A DNA stretch of 64,000 nucleotides, from assembly GCA_016839805.1 (NCBI GenBank), contig JAEOTO010000032.1:114232-178231 (forward strand), written 5' to 3'. Source of the stretch: Candidatus Hermodarchaeota archaeon. GTDB lineage: Archaea; Asgardarchaeota; Hermodarchaeia; Hermodarchaeales; Hermodarchaeaceae. Positions 49,316-56,885 of the stretch are shown one piece after another. The notes under the pieces are model-generated. The model did no database searches, was not told the DNA's origin, and saw only the letters and a list, made by a program, of their open reading frames with translations. Within the stretch, counting starts at the first letter, position 1; each line of letters opens with the position of its first letter. The position numbers were made by a program, and so were the translations under genes.

Positions 49316-50653
49316 CTAAGAGCTTGCATTTGAAGCCGATTCTATTTTTTTCAGACCAAGCCCCTGCAGGGGTTCATTCCCCACAATTCCTGAATGAAAT
49401 TCAGTCAACGAGGGGTGCGGTTGTTGATTATCGATCGGTATATTTTCAGCTGAACCATCGGATTCAATTTCCGCTGGGAGTATATGTTCCACGTTTCCGA
49501 CTCGTGAAATCATAGCCGGTGAACTCTCCTCTTGATCCGTACCACTCGTCGTGGAATCTAGTCGATACAATTGTAATGAATTCCAATCAACATCATCAAA
49601 GATTTCGATGTTGCCCCGAAAACCGGGTAGTACAGCTGAGTTACCTTCTAAACCAGTCACTATTAGCAAAACTCTCACATAGCCAGCAAAATCCGAAATA
49701 ATTCGAGCACCCCAAATTATCCTAGCATCATGCCGCATTTGACGTGTCACGACATCAGCTACACGAGTAGCCTCCTCCAAACTTAAGTCAGGCCCACCAA
49801 TAACATGAATTAATGCTCCTGTCGCACCTTTAACACTGAGATCACCTAATAGTGGAGAGTGGAGTGCATTTTTCACAGCTTCGGATATCCTGTCGAACCC
49901 TTTGTTCTCTGATGGCGCTGCCTCTCCTAATCCGACTAGGGCTACACCACCTCCAGCTAGAACACTTCGAACATCAGCAAAATCGAGGTTGATTAGACTG
50001 GGTAGACTAATAGTTTCGGTTACTCCTTTCACCATACTAGCTAAGATTTCATCTGCAACACTAAAGGCTTCGTCAATTGGAAGATCACGGGCAATCTCGA
50101 GGAGTTTGTTATTATCAATTACTATGACTGTATCTGCATATCTTCGCAATCGCTGTAGCCCTCGGTGCGCCTTGTTAATTCTAGCTCCTTCGATTGTGAA
50201 AGGCGTAGTGACCGTACACACAACAATTGCACCGTTTTGTTTCGCAATTTCAGCAATTACCGGTGCTGCGCCTGTACCAGTTCCTCCTCCTAAACCTGCT
50301 GCGATAAACAACAAGTCAACACCGCGTAGTAGATTTGTTAGATCCTGACGAGATTCTTCTGCAGCAGCAGCACCTAATTCAGGAAACCCGCCAGTACCCA
50401 ATCCTCTAGTAATTGTCTTTCCAATGAGTATTTTCAGATGTGCCTGGACGTGATCTAGATGTTGCTGATCCGTGTTTATAGCCACACACTCTGCTCCTTG
50501 TATTCCTATTTGTACTAATCTGTTAATGGTATTGTTACCGCCTCCTCCAACACCAGCAACCATTATTCTTGCGCCAGATTTCGAATATCTTGGAGCTTTG
50601 TTGGTTGGACGTTGAGCAGCATCTTGAACAAGTTTTGATAAACCACTATTCAT
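49316..50653 (-). CDS. ftsZ: Cell division GTPase FtsZ
   Basis: Tubulin-like GTPase forming the division ring. 445 residues: MVAGVGGGGNNTINRLV, the GTP signature AAGLGGGTGTGAAPVIAEIAK, VTTPFTIEGARI, and the T7 loop region NLDFADVRSVLAGGG are intact. After about residue 340 a variable linker of about 100 residues (SGTDQEESSPAM, ENIPIDNQQPHP) leads to a short C-terminal peptide LQGLGLKKIE. It is preceded at 6 bp by a ribbon-helix-helix gene. Confidence 0.96.
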   Translation of the reverse strand: MNSGLSKLVQDAAQRPTNKAPRYSKSGARIMVAGVGGGGNNTINRLVQIGIQGAECVAINTDQQHLDHVQAHLKILIGKTITRGLGTGGFPELGAAAAEESRQDLTNLLRGVDLLFIAAGLGGGTGTGAAPVIAEIAKQNGAIVVCTVTTPFTIEGARINKAHRGLQRLRRYADTVIVIDNNKLLEIARDLPIDEAFSVADEILASMVKGVTETISLPSLINLDFADVRSVLAGGGVALVGLGEAAPSENKGFDRISEAVKNALHSPLLGDLSVKGATGALIHVIGGPDLSLEEATRVADVVTRQMRHDARIIWGARIISDFAGYVRVLLIVTGLEGNSAVLPGFRGNIEIFDDVDWNSLQLYRLDSTTSGTDQEESSPAMISRVGNVEHILPAEIESDGSAENIPIDNQQPHPSLTEFHSGIVGNEPLQGLGLKKIESASNASS

Positions 50654-50659
50654 TGATAT

Positions 50660-50827
50660 TCACCTAACTTTGATTTGAGGAGCTGATTGGCTCCAAAGTT
50701 CTCGTTTCAGGAGATCTCGGACTGCTATTCGAATGGCTTCGCTTCGGTTTGGATAGAGTTTTTCAAGAATCAATTTTTCAATTCCGTTGACGTACGCTTC
50801 AGGAAGGTTAACTGTTATTAGCTTCAT
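50660..50827 (-). CDS. Ribbon-helix-helix (CopG-like) regulator upstream of ftsZ
   Basis: 55 residues from MKLITVNLPEAYV (ATG at 50827; a start at 50842 adds five). The beta strand ITVNLP and helices YVNGIEKLILEKLYPNRSEAIRIAVRDLLKREL are the RHH fold. Similar small RHH proteins adjoin ftsZ in many archaea, and CdrS in haloarchaea controls cell-division genes. Its own upstream region has repeats (50868-50989) that may be its operator. Six bases before ftsZ, so co-transcribed. Confidence 0.85.
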   Translation of the reverse strand: MKLITVNLPEAYVNGIEKLILEKLYPNRSEAIRIAVRDLLKRELWSQSAPQIKVR

Positions 50828-50867
50828 TTCAATCAGATGCATACCTAGATGTTTCCCTGAAAATATG

Positions 50868-50989
50868 CTAGTATTATCCAGGTATTACCGTCTGTGAATA
50901 ATTACCCCTCGGGTAGGAAAAAACACTGGAATCCAGCCCTTTAAGTGCTCTAAATCAAAAAATACGGACACAATACTAGTATTACCTAG
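50868..50989. promoter_or_regulatory. Repeated CTAGTATTA elements upstream of the RHH-ftsZ operon
   Basis: CTAGTATTATCCAG (50868-50881) and CTAGTATTACCTAG (50976-50989) differ at two positions. The core GTATTAYC also starts at 50871, 50882 and 50979, the first pair one helical turn apart (11 bp). AATACTAGTATT (50973-50984) is a perfect palindrome. These suit an RHH dimer-of-dimers operator. Confidence 0.5.
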
Positions 50990-51149
50990 CACGGGAGCAA
51001 AGGCAACCGAAAACCATCGATTTTAAACCATTTAGCAGGTGAAATAGACAAGCAATAGACATTCCCCTTTAATGACAAAAGAATTGGCGCCAAAACAGTT
51101 GATAAAATTTAAAAAGACAAGTACGTGACGGGATGTTTGCCCATTGAGT

Positions 51150-51265
51150 GCGGGGGTACCCGAGCACGGTCTAAGGAATTTATTGAATAGATTCCGATTA
51201 AAGGGGCAGGACTGAGGCTCCTGTGGTGTAGACCTTCGTGGGTTCGAATCCCACCCCCCGCACCA
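51150..51265 (+). tRNA. tRNA-Leu(GAG) with a 28-nt D-loop intron
   Basis: Acceptor GCGGGGG/CCCCCGC, discriminator A, encoded CCA, T-arm GTGGG-TTCGAAT-CCCAC, long variable arm (GGT-GTAG-ACC), anticodon stem CAGGA/TCCTG and loop CT-GAG-GC. The D-arm is interrupted before the 3' D-stem strand GGG: a 28-nt intron (51174-51201) shows helix GGTC/GATT (two G-T pairs), bulges TA^A and AA^A, and an internal GGAAT/ATTCC stem. Splicing restores GGTCTA-AGGGG and an 85-nt type II tRNA plus CCA. No intron at 37/38. Confidence 0.92.
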
Positions 51266-51327
51266 TATCATTATTTTGATTATAATTTGTTGGTTTTTAT
51301 AGAGTAAACTGGTCCAATCTGTGGAGC

Positions 51328-52263
51328 TTGCTGATGTTGTCAAGTAAAATGCTAGATCAGTTTAGTCTTCATTTACAACATATCAAAGCTGTCCCCGGAG
51401 TAGAAAACTCTGTTTTAGTTCAGAAAGATGGTTACCCAATATCCAGTGCTGGTGTTTGGTTATCAGAAAACGAAATCTTTGGTCTGTCCTCTTCGGCTGC
51501 TGCGATATTATCTGTGGCACAAAGGCTTCATGATGACTTGTCTTATGTTCTAATCGAAGGAGAGCGGAGTAAATTTTTACTTGCAACATTACCGCGAGCT
51601 ATGAACTATTTCATCACCGTCACGACACAAAGTCACAGCAATCTCGGTGCCCTTTTATTACAATTGGAAAGGACCATTTCTTATCTTGATGACGCCCTTT
51701 GGAATGAACAGTTTATTCCTCCATTACGAACTTTTGAACAGTCAGAACGAACTCAAATTTATAATGCGTTCAATGTACGTGAAGGTCCTAAACGAACTTG
51801 GTCAACTGGATCATTAAATATGGCTATCACGGAAAATACAGCTCAGCAAATTACAGAAATTGTTACTGATTTCCTTAAAGCCTTACCTTCCGCAACAACA
51901 GGGGAGGTTTGTCTTGAAGGGGGATATTTGATTCCAACACAACGATATAATGAAGGTATGCGAATAAGAAATTCGACACTAACATACACTCTTTTTGATA
52001 CATCTCGAAAAGTTGCTCAATTAGTTAAACGTACAGGAATACTCCAAGTTCTTTGTGATTGTGGGACCAAACAACATTTCATCTACCGGCTAGCAGGAGG
52101 GCTTTTTAGCACCCTAATCCGTAAAGATTCAACTCGTTTGGGCCTTTTACGTCTAATAATTCCCAATTTCATCTCGGAGATTGAGTCTGTTTTAGAAAAG
52201 GCTCCAATAGCACAGCGACCATCCCTCGATGTGGATGGCTTTTTGGAGGCGATAGCTCGATGA
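51328..52263 (+). CDS. Double roadblock/LC7 domain protein
   Basis: 311 residues. A first roadblock-like domain (about 8-125: VPGVENSVLVQKDGYPISSAGVWL, SSAAAILSVAQRL, KFLLATLPRAMNYFITVTTQ) and a second, more divergent one (about 165-295: TTGEVCLEGGYLIPTQRY, GILQVLCDCGTKQHFIYRLAGG) are joined by a linker. Roadblock dimers act as GAPs, effectors or scaffolds of Ras-like/MglA GTPases. Start ATG 51334 or 51349 is possible. The gene overlaps the next by 4 bp and an MglA-like GTPase gene is the third in the operon. Confidence 0.72.
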   Translation: MLMLSSKMLDQFSLHLQHIKAVPGVENSVLVQKDGYPISSAGVWLSENEIFGLSSSAAAILSVAQRLHDDLSYVLIEGERSKFLLATLPRAMNYFITVTTQSHSNLGALLLQLERTISYLDDALWNEQFIPPLRTFEQSERTQIYNAFNVREGPKRTWSTGSLNMAITENTAQQITEIVTDFLKALPSATTGEVCLEGGYLIPTQRYNEGMRIRNSTLTYTLFDTSRKVAQLVKRTGILQVLCDCGTKQHFIYRLAGGLFSTLIRKDSTRLGLLRLIIPNFISEIESVLEKAPIAQRPSLDVDGFLEAIAR

Positions 52264-53150
52264 ACACTTTTCTTGATAGTGGATTGCATACCCTAGGACG
52301 TAAAGAGCGAGCAATTGTGTTACGATCTATTTTGGATCGGTACCCTGTTATTATTTACAGTGATTCCTGTGAGTCATCAGATGTAATCGCTGAATCACTA
52401 GTATCATTCGTTCCTCACCGACGGGAGATAGTTTTTGGATCGGATTTTGTCTCTTATTCAGAGCATGAAAGAATGATACACCATGAAAAGGGGGACTACA
52501 ATGGGGAGAGGATAATCTACCGTGCGCCATCTTCCGCATCACAGTTAGTAACTGACCAAATAACAGACTTTAGAGGATGGGTTATTGCTACTGATCAGAG
52601 TAATGTTGAAAAAATCAAGCATGCCATTACTCGAACTTCTACCTCTCCGATCATTTTACGATTTGAAGATGATTCTCTCAAGCTTGAATCAAATGGAAAT
52701 TCAAAAGCTATTAATGATACAGTTTTTGAACAAAAATTGTTAGAAAAAGTGACTTCTGAAACCCAAACAAAAATTGAAAGAATCACACGTATTTTACGCA
52801 GAGCAGCCCGTGGAAAAGTAAGTGAAAGACTTGAAAAAAGCCTGATTGATCTTAAACAAGAAGAGGAACGCGTCCGTCTGAGTTTATACCGGGAACATAT
52901 TCAAGCATTCGTTGAAGCAGCTTGGCGGGTTATGATCATTTTGATGCGCCTTCGACTATTGCAAGGTGTTGGAGTCAAATCAGTAATTTCTGATAAGATG
53001 CTACAACAGGCAGTCGATTATAAAGGAGCCACAATTGATCGACTTATGGAGTTTATTAAGGCCGAATGGGGTGAAGATTTTCAGAGTTCCGTTCAGGAGG
53101 GAGCAGAACAAACGTTTGGTGATCGACTTGAAGGATTTTGGACGATTTAG
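52260..53150 (+). CDS. Hypothetical protein between roadblock and GTPase genes
   Basis: 296 residues of unknown family. The N-terminal half (to about 150) alternates strands and helices with a Rossmann-like VIIYSDSCESSDVIAESLVSF and FRGWVIATDQSN; the C-terminal half is strongly helical and charged (TQTKIERITRILRRAARGKVSERLEKSL; ERVRLSLYREHIQAFVEAAW). No TM segment. The 4-bp overlap with the roadblock gene and 19-bp gap to the GTPase imply the three act together. Confidence 0.65.
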   Translation: MNTFLDSGLHTLGRKERAIVLRSILDRYPVIIYSDSCESSDVIAESLVSFVPHRREIVFGSDFVSYSEHERMIHHEKGDYNGERIIYRAPSSASQLVTDQITDFRGWVIATDQSNVEKIKHAITRTSTSPIILRFEDDSLKLESNGNSKAINDTVFEQKLLEKVTSETQTKIERITRILRRAARGKVSERLEKSLIDLKQEEERVRLSLYREHIQAFVEAAWRVMIILMRLRLLQGVGVKSVISDKMLQQAVDYKGATIDRLMEFIKAEWGEDFQSSVQEGAEQTFGDRLEGFWTI

Positions 53151-53169
53151 GATTTGAGGGAATCGATTA

Positions 53170-53760
53170 ATGTTAATTGATTGGAGTCAACGAATTATTC
53201 AAACCAAGATCGTCTATTATGGACCGGCGATGAGTGGAAAAACTGAAAGTATCCGAGCCCTGTTTCATCATCTCAATATTTTATCGCGTCTCGAGTCGAT
53301 TGAAACAACTTCAGGACGAACCCTCTTTTTTGATTACGGTCCAATTGAACTAAAACACGGTGAGTGGACTCTACAAATTCATATTTGGTCGGCAACGGGA
53401 CAAGACTACTACGCTGAAACGCGTTCAACTGTCCTGGCAGGAACTGATGGTATTGTTTTTGTAGCTGATTCAAGCCCTAATTTATTAAACGAGAATTTGC
53501 GTTGTTGGGAAGAGCTTAATGGATTTTTTGGAACTCGACTTGTAAACAACATACCGGTTGTTTTCGCATTAAACAAACGGGATATCTGGCCCACCATAAG
53601 TCGATTTGACTTCATAAATTCTTTGAGATTAAATGGTTCTTCATTAATTTTCGAAACAGTAGCTACTCAAGGAACATTCACAGTAGAGATATTACAGGAA
53701 ATTATTCGGAAGATATTACTTGAATCTAGTCTTGCACAACCTAAAAGGATAGGTACATAA
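53170..53760 (+). CDS. MglA-like small Ras-type GTPase
   Basis: 196 residues. G1 YYGPAMSGKTES (about 17-27), a switch I segment SGRTLFFDY matching the MglA hallmark TLFFDF, G3 IWSATGQDYY where the usual DxxG Asp is Ser (as in MglA-type TVPGQ), G4 ALNKRD and a G5-like VATQG. Such GTPases with partner roadblock proteins set cell polarity in bacteria and are numerous in Asgard archaea. No lipidation motif is seen. It closes the roadblock operon; fumarase genes follow 39 bp later on the same strand. Confidence 0.85.
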   Translation: MLIDWSQRIIQTKIVYYGPAMSGKTESIRALFHHLNILSRLESIETTSGRTLFFDYGPIELKHGEWTLQIHIWSATGQDYYAETRSTVLAGTDGIVFVADSSPNLLNENLRCWEELNGFFGTRLVNNIPVVFALNKRDIWPTISRFDFINSLRLNGSSLIFETVATQGTFTVEILQEIIRKILLESSLAQPKRIGT

Positions 53761-53799
53761 TATCTCATTCTAAAGTGTCTAAATTAGGAGAACTATAGA

Positions 53800-54678
53800 A
53801 TGCTAGCTTCAAACTTAGAAGCCACCATAGTAGATCTTTTGCGTCTGGCTGTAACCGACTTACCACGAGATGTCTCAAATGGACTTGAGCAAGCACTACA
53901 AAAAGAGAATAATCTAACAGCGAAAAATCAGTTAAATGCAATTCTCGATAACATCAATCTAGCCCGTCAGAATTCCATACCAATGTGTCAAGATACAGGT
54001 ATTCAAATATTCTATGTTACAGTTGGATCAAAGTTTCCTTTACTTCATGAAATTCCTCAGATACTTGAAAATGCCGTACGAAGAGGAACCCGAGAAATCC
54101 CATTAAGACCCAACACTGTCAACCCATTTTTGCACAAGAACCCCAATGACAATACTGGTTTACATATTCCATGGATTAACTGGAAAATTATTCGAGGGAC
54201 AGACCTGCAAATAACTGCTTTTCCTAAGGGTGGAGGTTCAGAGAATGTTTGTCAATTAGCAATGCTAACTCCAGGGAAAGGAATTAGGGGCGTAAAACGC
54301 TTTGTGATTGACGCGGTTATTGAAGCAGGTGCAAAACCATGTCCACCAACCATAATTGGAATAGGGATAGGAGGAGGCGCGGATATTTGTATGAAACTTG
54401 CTAAAGAGCAATTGTTTAGACCTGTCGGTCAGCGTCATCCTAACCGGAAAGTAGCTAAATTGGAGGAGGAATTATTAGAAGCTATTAATGCAACAGGAAT
54501 TGGCCCAATGGGATTGGGTGGAGATACGACCTCTTTGGATGTGCATATTGATTTTGCTATGCGACACCCAGCATCTCTCCCAGTGGGTTTTGCCGTGCAA
54601 TGTTGGGCTGCAAGACGTGCGTCAGCAATAATCACCAAAAAAGGGAAGGTAAAATTCACTTCACATAAGGTGGATTAA
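53800..54678 (+). CDS. fumA: Fumarate hydratase class I, alpha subunit
   Basis: N-terminal subunit of the two-subunit Fe-S fumarase (or L-tartrate dehydratase family). 292 residues with PMCQDTGIQIFYVTVG, NPNDNTGLHIPWINWK, GGGSENVCQLAMLTPGKG and GIGIGGGADICMKLAKEQL; three cysteines in these motifs can ligate the 4Fe-4S cluster. The beta subunit follows at 2 bp. Fumarase over tartrate dehydratase is favoured by the facing fumarate reductase genes. Confidence 0.92.
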   Translation: MLASNLEATIVDLLRLAVTDLPRDVSNGLEQALQKENNLTAKNQLNAILDNINLARQNSIPMCQDTGIQIFYVTVGSKFPLLHEIPQILENAVRRGTREIPLRPNTVNPFLHKNPNDNTGLHIPWINWKIIRGTDLQITAFPKGGGSENVCQLAMLTPGKGIRGVKRFVIDAVIEAGAKPCPPTIIGIGIGGGADICMKLAKEQLFRPVGQRHPNRKVAKLEEELLEAINATGIGPMGLGGDTTSLDVHIDFAMRHPASLPVGFAVQCWAARRASAIITKKGKVKFTSHKVD

Positions 54679-54680
54679 AA

Positions 54681-55280
54681 GTGGTAACATATGAATTAAG
54701 TACACCAATCTCCGAGGAAGATGTTCGAAAACTTCGTGTCAATGATGTTGTATACATTTCAGGAACAATCTTTACAGCCCGCGATGAAGCCCACGAACGG
54801 GCTCTGGATTGGTTCATTTCAAATAAAGCCTTGCCAATTGATCCCACTGGTCTAGCGGTGTTTCACTGTGGACCAATTGTAAGGAAAGTGAAAGAAGAAT
54901 GGGAGCTAGTAGCTGCGGGACCTACTACAAGCACGCGAATGGAAATGTTTGAAGATAAATTCATTGAGGCATTCAAGATTCGCGTTATTATAGGAAAAGG
55001 AGGAATGGGTCCCAAAACTGCAAGAGCCATGAAGAAGGTAGGAGCTATTTATGGAGCGTTTACAGGAGGCGCGGCAGTATTAGCTGCGAAAGCTGTTCGT
55101 CGGATTATTGATGTTGCTTGGCTAGATCTTGGAATGCCAGAGGCTCTTTGGATTATGGAAGTTGAACGATTTGGTCCACTTATTGTAGCGATTGACTCCA
55201 ATGGAACGAACCTATTCGAAGAGGTTAAGGCGGGAGTTGAACGAAGTCGTGAACATGTGTATAAACTAGCTGGTCTGTAA
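54681..55280 (+). CDS. fumB: Fumarate hydratase class I, beta subunit
   Basis: 199 residues. DVVYISGTIFTARDEAHERAL, GLAVFHCGPIVRK, AAGPTTSTRMEMFEDKFIEAFKIRVIIGKGGMG and AFTGGAAVLAAKAVRRI match the swivelling C-terminal domain. The stop lies 10 bp from the convergent fumarate reductase Fe-S subunit gene, so fumarate formation and use are encoded back to back. Confidence 0.93.
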   Translation: MVTYELSTPISEEDVRKLRVNDVVYISGTIFTARDEAHERALDWFISNKALPIDPTGLAVFHCGPIVRKVKEEWELVAAGPTTSTRMEMFEDKFIEAFKIRVIIGKGGMGPKTARAMKKVGAIYGAFTGGAAVLAAKAVRRIIDVAWLDLGMPEALWIMEVERFGPLIVAIDSNGTNLFEEVKAGVERSREHVYKLAGL

Positions 55281-55290
55281 TAACAGTGGT

Positions 55291-56859
55291 CTATTTCAGA
55301 CTCTCTCCACGGTAGGAGGCAGCGAGAAGATCAGTAATGTTCATAACTCTAATATCAGAATTTGAATTTTTTACCACATCAACTAATTGAATGAAACAAA
55401 ATGAGCATGACGTAGCAATAACGTCTGGTTTGACTTCGCTAAGAATTTCGTATTTAATTCGAGCAATTTCCTGTGAAAGCTCTCGCCGACCAGCTCGTAC
55501 ACCTCCGCCGGCTCCACAACATCGGTCACTGTCTTCAACATCTATGAATTCAATTTTCGGTATCATTCGCAGAAGTTTTCGAGGCTCTTCGCTTATACCT
55601 TGATGGCGATTAAGATGACAGGGGTCATGATAGACTACCCGAATAGGTAAGGGTTTCAAATCTTGTTGATTAAAGCGTTCAAAACCTAATTGATCGACTA
55701 AGTACTCGTTGATGTCAAATGGCTCGAAATCATACGGTGGTTTATCCTTTTCATGTAGAATAATTGGCCAATCCTGTTTGATTGTGGACATACAACCGGG
55801 ACAAAGTCCAACAACTTTGTTGACTCCCAATTTTCGGAAGTAATCGGTATTTTGAATAACCATCTCAGAAGCTATAGCGCGTGCTCCTGTTCGAAACGCA
55901 ACACTTGTACAACACACAAAATCTTTTGGAATATGTACTCGTACTTTGTTTCGTTTTAATACTTCAACGACATTCAATCCTACTTGCTGTATTCTCAGAT
56001 TTATTAGACAGCCCGGGTAAAACAGCACCTCATCAACTGGGTCATCGACATCTATCACATCAGGTAATTGGTCCGTAAGAGGAGTGCTCTTAACGTCAAC
56101 TGCATACCCTGTACTTTCTATTTGTTTGATGAAGCCCTGATGCCCTTCTAATGGTCCCATCCCTCGCTCAACCGCGAGCGCACGTAAACCTTCCACTGCA
56201 GTTCGCCTAGTATCAATATGTTTGGGAATGCAAACTTCTTTGCATATTCCGCAGCTTGTGCAATCATATAGACCACTAGTCACAGCTAATTGGACACGGT
56301 CACCTTGATCGCGTGGATCGAATTCAAAACTTGCCAATTCTCGCATTGCGATTGGTCCGGGGAATTCCTGTTTGGCTGAAGCTACAGCGGGACATGCAGC
56401 ATAGCAAGAAAAACATTCAATACATGAACGCAGTTCCATTGCGGCAGAGATTTCTTCGCGAGTTAACTTTTCAGGTCGGTCAGGAGCTGATGTACGTTCT
56501 AAGTATGGGCGTAACTTCTCAAGGCGTCGGAACCCTGGTCCTAAATCCACTACAAGATCACGGATTATTGGAAAATTGAATAATGGTTCTAGTGTATATT
56601 GTTTCGAAGGGTCGACTACAGTTCGACAAGCAAGTCCGGGGATTCCGTTAATATCGATTGCACAAGATCCACATTGACCAGTTCGACAGTTCCAACGATA
56701 AGCCAAGGTAGAGTCCAAATTTTGAAAAATATAGTGGAGTGCATCAAGGACTCCTTGGCGATCTGAATATGGAACTTTAAAAGTAACATATGTAGGTTCA
56801 TCATCTATATCAGGATTGAATCGTTGAATCCGGAATTGAACCTTTTGTTTTTTTGCCAT
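55291..56859 (-). CDS. Fumarate reductase / succinate dehydrogenase Fe-S subunit fused to CCG domains (TfrB-like)
   Basis: 522 residues from MAKKQKVQF; an ORF start at 56907 lies inside the flavoprotein gene and is rejected. Order: plant-type 2Fe-2S domain (CRTGQCGSCAIDINGIPGLAC), two 4Fe-4S motifs (CIECFSCYAACP and CTSCGICKEVCIP), then two cysteine-rich CCG domains (LFYPGC...CC...LCPGC; HDPCHLNR...RCCGAGGG...SCSFC). Such fusions occur in thiol:fumarate reductase and in archaeal SdhB-CCG proteins, where the CCG part resembles HdrB and may take electrons from thiols. The electron donor here is unknown; no cytochrome b subunit is adjacent. Confidence 0.92.
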   Translation of the reverse strand: MAKKQKVQFRIQRFNPDIDDEPTYVTFKVPYSDRQGVLDALHYIFQNLDSTLAYRWNCRTGQCGSCAIDINGIPGLACRTVVDPSKQYTLEPLFNFPIIRDLVVDLGPGFRRLEKLRPYLERTSAPDRPEKLTREEISAAMELRSCIECFSCYAACPAVASAKQEFPGPIAMRELASFEFDPRDQGDRVQLAVTSGLYDCTSCGICKEVCIPKHIDTRRTAVEGLRALAVERGMGPLEGHQGFIKQIESTGYAVDVKSTPLTDQLPDVIDVDDPVDEVLFYPGCLINLRIQQVGLNVVEVLKRNKVRVHIPKDFVCCTSVAFRTGARAIASEMVIQNTDYFRKLGVNKVVGLCPGCMSTIKQDWPIILHEKDKPPYDFEPFDINEYLVDQLGFERFNQQDLKPLPIRVVYHDPCHLNRHQGISEEPRKLLRMIPKIEFIDVEDSDRCCGAGGGVRAGRRELSQEIARIKYEILSEVKPDVIATSCSFCFIQLVDVVKNSNSDIRVMNITDLLAASYRGESLK

Positions 56860-56885
56860 TAATGTTAGCCTCATTAAAGCAATTT

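Noticed and set aside
51032..51343. 103-aa minus-strand open frame
   Set aside because: It covers the tRNA-Leu gene and contains no protein-like pattern; it is a shadow.
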